A stretch of 64,000 bases of DNA from Sphingomonas_L flavalba_A (GTDB taxonomy: Bacteria; Pseudomonadota; Alphaproteobacteria; Sphingomonadales; Sphingomonadaceae). This document shows, piece after piece, positions 1-9,200 of this stretch (the stretch's first letter is position 1; every line of letters starts with the position of its first letter). The position numbers were made by a program, and so were the translations under genes. A model generated the notes under the pieces. That model was not told where the DNA came from. It worked only from the letters and a program-made list of their open reading frames with translations, and did not search any database. Where the stretch lies: the NCBI RefSeq assembly GCF_047553045.1, contig NZ_CP180208.1, forward strand, positions 248,001 to 312,000, in the 5' to 3' direction.

Positions 1-204
1 GAGGGGTGTAGGGTTCGACCGCCAAGAAGAACCTACGCCCCCATGGACGGCCTCGATTCGCTTGCAGCGGTTCGGGGCCGTTTTGCTGTATGCGGCATTA
101 ACGCCGATCGTGTCAAGCGCTTGCCCCGCACTCTTCCGCATTTCAGTCTTTTCGCACTCTTTTGTTTTGTCGCAATCGTTGCCTGTCTCGTCAGTTTCTT
201 GTAT

Positions 205-1062
205 TTAGTCGTGCGCGTTTCTCGAGATTCGGACGGCGGGTTGCCCGTGGGCGAGGAGTTTTCCTGCAATCCCCCACGCGGCCGCGACGGCGCGATTGGT
301 GTCGTTGCAGTGGAGAGCGCCCAGCTATTGTAGCAGAGCTCATATTCCGCCGGATATCGGTGCACATGCTGCTCGGCGTTGTCCTGATAGAACCCGTTCA
401 CGCCGCACTTGAGGATCCGGAAGTAGCCTTCCGCCGTAGTCGCAATGCTCGTCAGCCATCACGCGGACCTCGCGAGCGACGGTGGCGCGAAAGATCGACA
501 TGAACGTTTCGGCCTTCACATTCTTGACAGCCATCGTTCGGGTATTTCCGGTGTTGCGGTCAACGAGGGCGAGAACCTTGGTCTTGTGGTGCAAGGCAAG
601 GCGCTTCTCGACCCCCTTGAGTTGGGCGATGAACGCGTCGTCCACTTCCACTATTCCGCCAGCGCCGCCGAGCCGGGTAAAGTCGCCGTCCGTCATGGCT
701 TCGCGGATACGGAGGGCCAACAACCACGCGGCCTTATAGGTGATCTCAAGGACGTGGTGCGGTTGAAGGGCGTTGATGACCTTCTTGCTGCTAGTCATGG
801 GATAAACCGCCTGAATCGCCTTGTTCAGCGGGAGGCGCATATGTTCGAACAGCGCGCCGATCTTGTCGGTGCACTGCCGATTGCAATCGCCATAGCGCCA
901 CAGGCCAACACGGACGCGCTTTTCGGGATTCGCTTTGTCCTTCGCGATGCGGCCCAACCTCCCGCAATGCGGGCATACCGGCGAGCCGTTCCAGATGCTA
1001 CGCGATAAGTGGGCGAACTCAGCTTCCTCGTTGTGGATCTTGGGGCAGCTAAATGCGGACAC
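205..1062 (-). pseudogene. IS1595-family (ISXO2-like) transposase, decayed
   Basis: Reading the minus strand from a GTG at 1062, the first 210 or so residues resemble IS1595-family transposases: an N-terminal zinc ribbon (CPHCG, then a variant YGDCNRQC), the MTSSKK segment, the TYKAAWLLALRIREAM helix, and the first catalytic Asp in IVEVDDAFI. At VMADE, near the second catalytic Asp, the frame breaks and about 40 residues seem to be missing. The similarity resumes one frame over with TTAEGYFRILK and EQHVHRYPAEYELCYN. It then shifts again to NDTNRAVAAAWGIAGK and stops at 205. Two frame changes plus an internal deletion mean it cannot make an active enzyme. I could not define terminal inverted repeats or target-site duplications. 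The flanks 1-204 and 1063-1232 show no other gene. Confidence 0.8.
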
Positions 1063-1232
1063 GACATTGAACTCTTTATGCGGAGCTTATGGGATGCCCG
1101 GCTGCGTTTGCGATATATATATGAACCCCAAAGGGAAGCCGCCCCGCATCCAGCCCCTGCTTCCCTTTTCCCCCCTTCGGCGGTAAGGCGGCCCGATTTT
1201 TTCTGATTCCTCCAAGGTCCAGAGGCACGAAT

Positions 1233-1451
1233 TTGGCGAAAGAAGAACTGCTCGAAATGCGCGGCCAGGTGGTCGAGCTGCTTCCGAACGCGATGTTTCG
1301 CGTGAAGCTTGAGAATGACCATGAAATTCTCGGCCACACCGCCGGCAAGATGCGCAAGAACCGCATCCGCGTCCTTGTCGGCGACGAGGTGCTGGTCGAA
1401 CTGACCCCGTATGATCTGACCAAGGGCCGCATCACATACCGCTTCAAGTAA
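1233..1451 (+). CDS. infA: translation initiation factor IF-1
   Basis: This 72-residue protein has the standard length and sequence of IF-1, a single OB-fold (S1-like) domain that binds the A-site of the 30S subunit. Recognisable segments are MRGQVVELLPNAMFRVKLEN and GKMRKNRIRVLVGDEV. The start is TTG; no ATG is available in frame that would keep the conserved AKEELLEM N-terminus. It heads a block continuing with maf, an RNase E/G-family gene and yacG, an order usual in sphingomonads. Identity is essentially certain. Confidence 0.97.
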   Translation: MAKEELLEMRGQVVELLPNAMFRVKLENDHEILGHTAGKMRKNRIRVLVGDEVLVELTPYDLTKGRITYRFK

Positions 1452-1491
1452 TGCCGGGCGCCGCCGGGCGCGGGCCGGGCAGGGGCGGCCG

Positions 1492-2064
1492 ATGCCGCTG
1501 ATCCTCGCCTCCGCCAGCCCGCGCCGCCGCGATCTCCTCGCCCGCATCGGCATCACCCCCGACGCCATCGACCCGGCTGACATCGACGAAACGCCGCTGA
1601 AGGCGGAACTCCCCGCCGCCCATGCCCGCCGGCTGGCGGCGGCGAAGGCGGCTGCGGTCGCCGCGCGCCACCCCGGCGCCACCATCCTCGCCGCCGACAC
1701 CGTCGTCGCCGTCGGCCGCCGCATCCTGCCCAAGGCAGAGGATGCGGCGACCGCCGCCGCCTGCCTGGCGCTGCTCTCCGGCCGCCGCCACCGGGTGTTG
1801 AGCGCCGTCACCCTCGTCGACGCCGCCGGCGCCGCGCGCCACCGCCTGTCGACCAGCGTCGTCGCGTTCAAGCGGCTGACCGATGCGGAGGTCGCCGCTT
1901 ACCTCGCCGGCGGCGAATGGCGCGGCAAGGCCGGCGGCTACGCGATCCAGGGCAGCGCCGAGGCGTTCGTCCGCTTCCTGTCGGGCAGCCATTCCGGCGT
2001 CGTCGGCCTGCCGCTGTTCGAAACCCGCGCGCTGCTCGCCGCCGCCGGCCATGCCGCCGGCTGA
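1492..2064 (+). CDS. maf: Maf-family nucleoside triphosphate pyrophosphatase
   Basis: 190 residues, normal for the Maf family, which hydrolyses dTTP/UTP or modified NTPs to the monophosphate plus pyrophosphate and was first linked to septum inhibition. The N-terminal signature LILASASPRRRDLL, the central LAADTVV and the C-terminal GGYAIQGSAE segment with the SGSHSGVVGLP loop are all present. The gene starts 40 bp after infA. Its 3' end overlaps the next gene by 14 bp, which suggests co-translation. The sequence does not show which Maf subtype (dTTP/UTP or m7GTP) it is. Confidence 0.93.
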   Translation: MPLILASASPRRRDLLARIGITPDAIDPADIDETPLKAELPAAHARRLAAAKAAAVAARHPGATILAADTVVAVGRRILPKAEDAATAAACLALLSGRRHRVLSAVTLVDAAGAARHRLSTSVVAFKRLTDAEVAAYLAGGEWRGKAGGYAIQGSAEAFVRFLSGSHSGVVGLPLFETRALLAAAGHAAG

Positions 2065-3052
2065 GTGGTTGGTCGAGGACGGCGTCGGCGAAACCCGCGC
2101 CGCGCTGGTCGAAGGCGGCACGATCGTCGAGGCGCTGGTCGAGCGGGACGATCCGGCGCCGCGCCCCGGCGCGATCGTCTCCGCCCGCCTCGTCCGCCTG
2201 CTCGTCCCCGGTCGGCGCGGCATCGCCCGGCTCGACGGCGGCGACCTCGAAGGCTGGCTTGAACCGATCCCCGCCGGGCTGAGCGAAGGCGGCACTTTCC
2301 TGGCGGAGGTGACGCGCGAGGCGCTGGCCGAGCCGGGCCATCCGAAGCGCCTGCGCCTGCGCGCCGCCCCCGCCGGTGCCGCCCCGGCGCCCGGACCGGC
2401 GCTCGCCGACCGCGTCGCCGCCACCGGCCTGCCGGTCCGCCGTCTCGCCGCGCATCAGCCGGACCGGCTGGAGGCCGCGGGGTGGGGCGAACTGCTCGAC
2501 GCGGCGATGACCGGCGATGTGGCCTTCCCCGGCGGCGGGCTGCGCATTGCGCTGACCCCGGCGATGACGCTGATCGACGTCGACGGCACGCTCGCCCCCG
2601 CGGCGCTCGCCGTTGCCGGGGCGCGGGCGGCGGGGCAGGCGATCCGCCGCTTTGGTATCGGCGGCTCGATCGGCATCGACCTGCCGACCGTGCCCGATCG
2701 CGCCGCTCGCCTCGCCGCCGCCGCCGCGCTCGACGCCGCGCTGCCGCAGCCGTTCGAACGCACCGCCGTCAACGGTTTCGGTTTCCTACAGGTCGTCCGC
2801 CGCCGCGCCCGCGCCTCGCTGTTGGAAATGCTGCGCGACGACCCGGCCCGCGCCGCCGCCCTCGCGCTCCTCCGCCGCGCCGAACGCACCCCCGGCGCCG
2901 GGCTTTGCACGCTGGTTGCCGATTCCGCCGTCGTGTTTCACCTGACAACCTGGCAGGAAACGCTCGCCCGCCGCATCGGCGCCCCGGTCGCCTTGCGCAC
3001 CGACCCTTCGCTCGCCATATCCGCCGGCGATGTCGAATTCCGCCAGGCCTGA
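2051..3052 (+). CDS. compact ribonuclease E/G family protein
   Basis: 333 residues from an ATG at 2051 that overlaps the end of maf. It matches the core of RNase E/G: an S1-like N-terminal part, then TLIDVDGTLAP and GGSIGIDLPTV. These align with the two segments carrying the catalytic aspartates of RNase E (IDINSG and IVIDFIDM types), so both acidic residues appear retained. It is much shorter than RNase G (about 490 residues) or RNase E, and I see no CPxC zinc-link motif or scaffold tail. It may act as an accessory endoribonuclease or be a diverged paralogue. Its position between maf and yacG is typical for this lineage. The start is inferred from the overlap and the N-terminal homology. Confidence 0.82.
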   Translation: MPPAEWLVEDGVGETRAALVEGGTIVEALVERDDPAPRPGAIVSARLVRLLVPGRRGIARLDGGDLEGWLEPIPAGLSEGGTFLAEVTREALAEPGHPKRLRLRAAPAGAAPAPGPALADRVAATGLPVRRLAAHQPDRLEAAGWGELLDAAMTGDVAFPGGGLRIALTPAMTLIDVDGTLAPAALAVAGARAAGQAIRRFGIGGSIGIDLPTVPDRAARLAAAAALDAALPQPFERTAVNGFGFLQVVRRRARASLLEMLRDDPARAAALALLRRAERTPGAGLCTLVADSAVVFHLTTWQETLARRIGAPVALRTDPSLAISAGDVEFRQA

Positions 3053-3218
3053 TCGCTGCCCGATTTGCGGCAAGCCCCCCGCCGCTCCCCACGCCCCGTT
3101 CTGCGGTCAGGGCTGCCGCGATCGCGACCTGCTCGCCTGGCTTGGCGAGTCCTATCGCATCCCCGCGCGCGAAACCGGCGAAGATGGACTGGACAGCCCC
3201 CCTCGGCCGCCTCTATAG
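3030..3218 (+). CDS. yacG: DNA gyrase inhibitor / zinc-ribbon protein YacG
   Basis: 62 residues containing the four-cysteine zinc ribbon of YacG: RCPICGKP followed by FCGQGCRDRDLLAWL, then the short conserved SYRIPA. In E. coli YacG binds GyrB and inhibits gyrase. The gene overlaps the upstream RNase gene by 23 bp in another frame, so the two are probably translationally coupled. The C-terminus after GEDGLDS is proline-rich and short. Identity is firm; physiological importance in this organism is unknown. Confidence 0.92.
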   Translation: MSNSARPDRCPICGKPPAAPHAPFCGQGCRDRDLLAWLGESYRIPARETGEDGLDSPPRPPL

Positions 3219-3244
3219 GCCGCCTTTCCCGCCCGTGCGGGCAT

Positions 3245-3320
3245 GCCCAGGTAGCTCAGTTGGTAGAGCATGCGACTGAAAATCGCAGTGTCGGCGGTTC
3301 GATTCCGTCCCTGGGCACCA
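3245..3320 (+). tRNA. tRNA-Phe (GAA)
   Basis: A 76-nt cloverleaf with an encoded CCA end. The acceptor stem GCCCAGG pairs with CCTGGGC, followed by discriminator A. The D-arm is GCTCAGTTGGTAGAGC, the anticodon loop CTGAAAA gives anticodon GAA, and the T-loop is TTCGATT. It lies between yacG and the metal-efflux locus. Confidence 0.97.
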
Positions 3321-3396
3321 CCGTCTTCCATCCTCGCGCCGCTTGCCCGCGCTGCGGTGTGCATGTGATCGGGGCGGCATCGGGTGAGGGCGGACC

Positions 3397-4071
3397 ATGG
3401 CGCGGCTGCTGATCATCGAAGATAATATCCGGCTGGCGAAGCGGATTGCCGAGGGGCTGGATCAGCGCGGCTATCGCTGCGACCACGTCGCCTCGCTGGC
3501 CGATGCCGACGTGGCGCTCGGCACGGACATGTTCGACGCGATGATTGTCGACCTCGGCCTTCCTGACGGCGACGGGCTGGCCTGGCTCCGCGGCCGTCCG
3601 CCGGGTGGAGAACCGCCGGCGCTGATCCTGACCGCGCGGGACGGGCTGGAGGACAGGATCAACGGCCTTGATGCCGGTGCCGACGATTACCTGGTTAAAC
3701 CCTTCGCGCTGGACGAACTGGCGGCGCGGCTGCGCGCGATGCTCCGCCGGCCGGGCCGCCGCGCCGGCACCGTGCTGCAGGTCGGCGAGATTTTCTACGA
3801 CAGCAGCCGGCGTGCCGCCCATGTCGCGGGACGGGTGCTCGACCTGACGCGGCGAGAGGCCGACCTGCTGGAACTGCTGCTGCGCCAGGCGGGGCAGGTG
3901 GTTCGGCGCCAGGCGATGGAGAGCGCGCTGTATCGTTTCGACGAGGCGGTCACCCCCAACGCGATCGAGGCGAGCGTGTCCCGGCTGCGCCGCAAACTGG
4001 ACGAAGCCGGTGCGAACGGCCAACTCCACACCGTCCGCGGCGTTGGTTACTTGCTGAAAGACGTGCCGTGA
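3397..4071 (+). CDS. OmpR/PhoB-family response regulator of the metal-efflux locus
   Basis: 224 residues: a receiver domain (acidic pocket IIEDN, phospho-acceptor Asp near residue 52 in VDLGLPDGDG, switch Thr in LILTARDG, Lys in YLVKPF), then a winged-helix DNA-binding domain ending in SRLRRKLDEAG and TVRGVGYLL. It overlaps the histidine kinase by 4 bp (GTGA), so the pair is translated together. The downstream RND efflux genes on the same strand make it a CzcR/CusR-like activator of that pump. A pair of CGTCAG direct repeats 11 bp apart sits just before the pump genes and is a plausible target. The inducing metal cannot be told from sequence. Confidence 0.93.
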   Translation: MARLLIIEDNIRLAKRIAEGLDQRGYRCDHVASLADADVALGTDMFDAMIVDLGLPDGDGLAWLRGRPPGGEPPALILTARDGLEDRINGLDAGADDYLVKPFALDELAARLRAMLRRPGRRAGTVLQVGEIFYDSSRRAAHVAGRVLDLTRREADLLELLLRQAGQVVRRQAMESALYRFDEAVTPNAIEASVSRLRRKLDEAGANGQLHTVRGVGYLLKDVP

Positions 4072-5081
4072 AGCGTCAGGAGTCGATCCTCGGCCGGCTG
4101 ATGCGCAGCCTTGCGCTGGTATCCGCTACCGGGCTGTTTCTGCTGCTTGTCTTCATCTGGGTCGAATACCAGATATCGATCCTGCACTTCGCCGATCTCG
4201 ATCAACTGAGGCGGTCGGCATACGAACTGCTCGAACATATCGGCCTGCCGATGGTGCTGCTGGCGATCCCGACGGTTCTTGCCGGGCGGTGGGCTATCCG
4301 GCGGGGGGTGCAGCCGCTGGCGGAGGCGGCGGCGCGGATCAACGCTGCGAGCGGCGAAGCGCGCGGCGTCCGGGTCGATGCGTCGACATTGCCAGTCGAA
4401 ACCGTGCCCTTCGCCGATGCGGTCAATCGGTTGCTCGACCGGGTCGACCGGGCCGCCGCTGCGCACGAAGCGTTTGCTGCCGACGTAGCGCATGAGCTGC
4501 GCACGCCGCTGACGCTGCTCTCACTGGAGCTAGACGGGCTGGACGATCCCCGTGCCGAAGCGATGCGTGCGGATGTGGCGGCGATGCGCCGGTTGATCGA
4601 TCAGTTGATGCTGCTCGCCCAGATCGATGCCGAAGCAGCCGCGCACCTGCCGCCCGACGATGTGGATCTGGTCGAAGTGGCTGGTGACGTGGTTGCGCGG
4701 ATGGCACCTGCGGCGCTTGCCGACGGCAAAGTGCTGGAACTGCGTGGGGAACGGGCGGGGATAATACGGGGGCGGCGGGAAAGCGTGGCCGCCGCGCTGC
4801 GCAACCTCGTCGAGAATGCGTTGCGGGTCACAGATGCAAAGGTGCCGGTCGTCATCCTTGCCGACCGACCGTCCGAGCTCGCGGTGCGAGACGGTGGCCC
4901 CGGACTGTCCGTCGTTCGCCTGCACGCCATGACCCAGCGTCTTAGTCGTGCCGATCATGCGAGCGCGAACGGCGCAGGCCTTGGTCTGGCGATCGTGTCG
5001 CGGATCATGGCGGCGCATGGCGGGTGGCTTACGGCCGATGAGGAAAAGCGCGAACTGCGGCTGATCTTCGCAAAAAGCTGA
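4068..5081 (+). CDS. sensor histidine kinase of the metal-efflux locus
   Basis: 337 residues with a GTG start inside the regulator's stop codon. Two membrane segments (about residues 15-32 and 58-76) enclose a periplasmic loop of only about 25 residues. A HAMP-like linker follows, then the H-box with phospho-acceptor His near 142 (DVAHELRTPL), the N-box NLVENALRV, and G boxes VRDGGPG and GAGLGLAIV. All catalytic elements are present. The loop is far shorter than in CusS/CzcS-type sensors, so signal detection probably happens in or near the membrane. Partner of the preceding response regulator. Confidence 0.92.
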   Translation: MKRQESILGRLMRSLALVSATGLFLLLVFIWVEYQISILHFADLDQLRRSAYELLEHIGLPMVLLAIPTVLAGRWAIRRGVQPLAEAAARINAASGEARGVRVDASTLPVETVPFADAVNRLLDRVDRAAAAHEAFAADVAHELRTPLTLLSLELDGLDDPRAEAMRADVAAMRRLIDQLMLLAQIDAEAAAHLPPDDVDLVEVAGDVVARMAPAALADGKVLELRGERAGIIRGRRESVAAALRNLVENALRVTDAKVPVVILADRPSELAVRDGGPGLSVVRLHAMTQRLSRADHASANGAGLGLAIVSRIMAAHGGWLTADEEKRELRLIFAKS

Positions 5082-5103
5082 CCCCTCGTCAGCGGGGCGT
5101 CAG
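5078..5103 (+). promoter_or_regulatory. candidate response-regulator binding site before the RND genes
   Basis: CTGAC-5-GTCAG forms an inverted repeat (5078-5092). The hexamer CGTCAG recurs at 5087 and 5098, exactly 11 bp apart, the spacing usual for OmpR-family tandem binding sites. The element covers the end of the kinase gene and lies 24 bp before the adaptor start. Function is inferred only from position and spacing. Confidence 0.35.
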
Positions 5104-5126
5104 TTTTCTCCGCCTAGCTGCGCGTC

Positions 5127-6248
5127 ATGATAAGGACCAAAGGGTTTTGGGCGGCGGCGCTTGGCGTGGTTGCACTGGTGATCGCCGGTTGGCTGGTGTT
5201 CTCCGGCCGGGGTGGCGACGGCGCGGGTGGCGACACGCCACGCCCGCCGAACGTTGCGACGTCTGGCGAGATACCACTGACGGCGGATCAGGTCGCTGCT
5301 CTGTCGCTGCGCTTCGCAGCTGCAGAACCGGCATTGGTCGAGCCGGTCGCTGCCCTGCCGGCGCAGATCGCTCCGCCGCCGAATGCTCGGGTCGCCGTCG
5401 CCGCTCAATTGCCCGGCATCGTCACCCGCATTCATGTCGTCGAAGGCGATGTCGTGCGCGCCGGCCAGACTCTGGCGACGGTATCGAGCCGCGACATGGT
5501 GTCGCTTGGCTCCGATCTGGCACGCGCGCGCGCGCGACTGGCCGTGGCACGGGCGAGCGCCGACCGGATCGGGCAGTTGAACCGTGAGGGCATTGTCGCC
5601 GCCGCACGTCTGGACGAGGCGCGTGCTACGCTCCGCGAGGCAGAGATCGATGTGCAGGAACATGCGCGTCTGGTCGGCATGGCGAATGGAGCGGCGGGGG
5701 GAAGCTATGCACTGATCGCGCCGATCGGCGGCCGGGTCAGCGCGATGACGATTGAAACCGGCAAGGCGCTCGACCCCGGCGCTGCACCGTTCGTGATCGA
5801 TGGCGCCGGGCCGTTGCAGGCGCAGGTGCAGCTGCCGCATCGGCTGATTGGTCGCGTGCACCCCGGTATGCGCGTCATCGCGGCATCCGGCCTGGAAGGG
5901 CAGGTCGTCGCGGTCGGGACGACGCTTGACCCGCAAACGCGGTCCGCGATGCTGACCGCCCACTTTCCGGATGCCACCGGGCTGCGATCCGGTCAGTCGT
6001 TGATCCTGTCGGTGCTGGGGCCGGCGCCGGACGGCGCGGTGCGGGTGCCGGCGACAGCGATCGCCCGATTGGGCGATGATACGCTGGCCTTTGTCCGGAC
6101 CAAGGGAGGGGTGGCGGTACGCCCGGTCCAGCTTGGTGAGGGCGGCGGCACAGACGGGGTGCAGGTTGTGCTGTCTGGCCTCAAGCCTGGCGAACAGGTG
6201 GCGGTAAGCGCGGTGAGTGAGTTGAAATCGCTCGCGGCGGCGGATTGA
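5127..6248 (+). CDS. RND efflux periplasmic adaptor subunit (membrane fusion protein)
   Basis: 373 residues: an N-terminal signal anchor (AALGVVALVIAGWLVF), a lipoyl-like half with VEGDVVRAGQTLATV, an alpha-helical hairpin rich in Ala and Arg (about residues 130-180), and a beta-barrel/membrane-proximal part with GLRSGQSLILSV and VPATAIARLGDDTLAFV. This is the CzcB/CusB-type adaptor that joins the inner-membrane pump to the outer-membrane channel. I see no His-rich metal-binding N-terminus. Six bases separate it from the pump gene. Order in the locus: regulator, kinase, adaptor, pump, DUF3240, channel. Confidence 0.92.
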   Translation: MIRTKGFWAAALGVVALVIAGWLVFSGRGGDGAGGDTPRPPNVATSGEIPLTADQVAALSLRFAAAEPALVEPVAALPAQIAPPPNARVAVAAQLPGIVTRIHVVEGDVVRAGQTLATVSSRDMVSLGSDLARARARLAVARASADRIGQLNREGIVAAARLDEARATLREAEIDVQEHARLVGMANGAAGGSYALIAPIGGRVSAMTIETGKALDPGAAPFVIDGAGPLQAQVQLPHRLIGRVHPGMRVIAASGLEGQVVAVGTTLDPQTRSAMLTAHFPDATGLRSGQSLILSVLGPAPDGAVRVPATAIARLGDDTLAFVRTKGGVAVRPVQLGEGGGTDGVQVVLSGLKPGEQVAVSAVSELKSLAAAD

Positions 6249-6254
6249 CCGCCG

Positions 6255-9200
6255 ATGCTGCGCGCACTCGTTGCCTATTCCCTGTCCTACCGGTTGCTTG
6301 TGCTGCTGGTCGCCGGAATCATCGCGGCACTTGGCGCCTGGGCGTTCGCCCGGCTGCCGGTGGATGCCTATCCCGATATCGCGCCGACGCAGGTGAAGAT
6401 CATCCTGAAGGCACCGGGCATGACGCCGGAGGAGGTCGAAACGCGCGTCATCACCCCGATCGAGATGGAAATGCTGGGTATTCCCCGGCAGGTTGTTCTG
6501 CGCTCTCTCGCCAAATACGCCCTTGCCGACATTACCATCGATTTCGAGGATGGTGCGGACATCTACTGGGCGCGCCAACAGGTGACCGAGCGGTTGTCTG
6601 GCGTGATGGCAGAATTGCCGCCGACGGTCACCGGCGGTCTCGCGCCGATTTCGACGCCGCTGTCCGAATTGTTCATGTTCACGATCGAAGGGCCGTTGTC
6701 GCTGGAGGCCAAGCGCAGCCTGCTTGACTGGACGATCCGTCCGGCACTGCGCACCGTGCCGGGTGTTGCCGATGTCAATGTGCTCGGCGGGCATGTGAAG
6801 GCGTTTGAGGTCCGGCCGGACCCGGTGGCGCTGGCCGCCGCCGGGCTGGGCATGGACGATTTGCGGGAAGCGATAGAGGCAGGCAACCGAAACGATGGTG
6901 CCGGGCGCCTTGCCGATGGCGAGGATGTACTGATCGTCCGCGCGGTCGGCGCCATACGGACGGTGGCCGATCTGCAGGCTCAGGTGCTCCGGGCGCACGA
7001 CGGCAAGGTCATCCGGCTCGGCGATGTCGCCGAGGTCGGCATCGGCAGCGTCACGCGCTACGGCGCGGTCAGCAAGGACGGACAGGGCGAAGCGGTGCAG
7101 GGGCTGGTGATCGCCCTGCGCGGCGCCGATGCGCGCCGGGTAGTGGATGGCGTCAAGGTCCGTCTGGCCGAAGTGCAGGCAACCTTGCCGGCCGGCACCG
7201 ACATTCATGTCTTTTACGATCGGTCGGACCTGATCGACCGCGCTGTCGGCACCGTCGAAAAGGCGCTGCTCGAGGCGACGGTGCTTGTCGTCATCCTGCT
7301 GATCCTGTTCCTCGCGGATTGGCGCGCCGCGGCTATTGTCGCCGCCACCTTGCCTCTTGCGGCGCTGATCACTTTCCTTGTCATGCGCGGGGTAGGGCTG
7401 ACGGCCAATCTTATGAGTTTGGGCGGACTGGCAATCGCCATCGGCATATTGGTAGATGGCGCGGTCGTGGTGGTCGAAAATGTCGTGGAGCGCCTGAACG
7501 GCGCCGACCCGGCCGACCATCGCCCGCGTCTCAACCATGTATTCCGCGCCACCAGCGACGTCATCGTCCCGGTTGCCGCGGGTATCCTGATCATTGCCCT
7601 CGTCTTTCTGCCGCTGCTGTCGCTGGAAGGGCTGGAGGGCAAGCTGTTCGGCCCGGTTGCGCTGACCATCATCATCGCGCTGATCGCGTCGCTGCTGATT
7701 GCGCTGACGCTGGTGCCGGTGCTGGCGTCGCTCGGCCTGCGTCCGGGCCGGCATGCCGAACCGTGGATCATGCGCATGCTGATGCCGCGCTATCGTGCCC
7801 TGCTCGAAGCGGCCTTTGCCAACAAACCGGTCGTCTACATGCTGGCTGGCGCAGGCCTGGTGGCGGCAGTGGTCGCCTACGGCGCGGTCGGCAAGGCCTT
7901 CATGCCCGCGATGGATGAAGGGTCCGTCGTCATGCAGACCGCCAAGCTGCCCAGCATCGGCCTCGCTCGATCGGTCGAGATGGACATAGCGGCGCAGCAG
8001 GCCATTCTGGCAAAGGTGCCGGAGGTGACTGCGGTGATCACCCGCGTCGGCACCGATGAGATCGGTCTCGACCCGATGGGGCTGGGCGAGGCGGACAGTT
8101 TTGTCATGCTGAAACCGCGTGCTGAATGGCGCGGTGACAAGGACCAGATCGTCGCCGGCATGCGCGAGGCAATGCAGGCCCTGCCCGGCACCGATGTCAG
8201 CTTCACCCAGCCGATCGAGATGCGGGTATCGGAAATGCTGACCGGTGCACGCGGGGACCTGGCGATCAAGGTCTTCGGTCCGGACCTTGGCACGCTCGCC
8301 GATCTTGCCGGGCGCGTGCAGGCGGTGCTGTCGCGGGTGCGTGGCGCGTCGGAGGTGCTGACCGTCGCGAATGATACGGTCGACTATCTACAGATCGACA
8401 TCGATCGGCTGGCGGCCGGGCGCGCCGGTATGCCGATCGATACGCTACAGGATGCGATGCGGACCCAGTTGGAAGGGATGGATGCCGGAATAGTCGCCGA
8501 GGGGCAGCGCCGGACGCCGATTATCGTCCGTGGCGACGACACGTTGCGCAATGACCCTGCGCGCTTCGCTGATCTGATGCTGCGTTCGCCGAACGGCAGC
8601 CTGGCCCGGGTCAGCGATCTTGCGGGCCTATCCCGCGTTGCCGGTCCGGTGAAGATCGATCATGAGGATGGCGCCCGCTACGCGCTCGTCCAGGCCTTCG
8701 TGTCCGGCCGCGATCTGGTCGGCTATGTCGATGAAGCAAAGGCGGCGGTTGCGGACGAGATTGCCCTGCCGGATGGCTATCGGCTTGTCTGGGGCGGGCA
8801 GTTCGAGAATCAACAGCGGGCCTCGGCTCGGCTGATGCTGGTCGTTCCCGTCGCGTTGCTGCTGATTTTCCTCGTGCTGGTCGGCGCACTCCGGTCGTTG
8901 CGTGCTTCTGCTCTGATCATCGCCAATATCCCGTTCGCGCTGGTCGGCGGCATCCTGACCCTCTGGATATCGGGAGAATATCTGTCGGTGCCGGCATCGG
9001 TCGGCTTTATTGCGCTGCTTGGCATCGCGGTGCTGAACGGATTGGTTCTGGTCACCTATTTCCGGCAATTGCGAGCGCAAGGCATGCCGATGGCGCAGGC
9101 TGTGCGGCTGGGTGCCGAACGCCGCCTGCGGCCGGTGATGATGACGGCAAGCATCGCCGCATTCGGTCTTGTCCCGTTGCTGTTCGCCACCGGACCGGGG

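Noticed and set aside
11..20. A GGTTCGACC string resembling a tRNA T-arm at the window start
   Set aside because: No acceptor, D-arm or anticodon arm can be built around it.
5100..7754. An 884-codon open frame on the minus strand opposite the efflux genes
   Set aside because: It lies antisense to well-recognised adaptor and pump genes, and its His/Gln/Arg-rich translation matches no family; long antisense frames are expected at this GC content.
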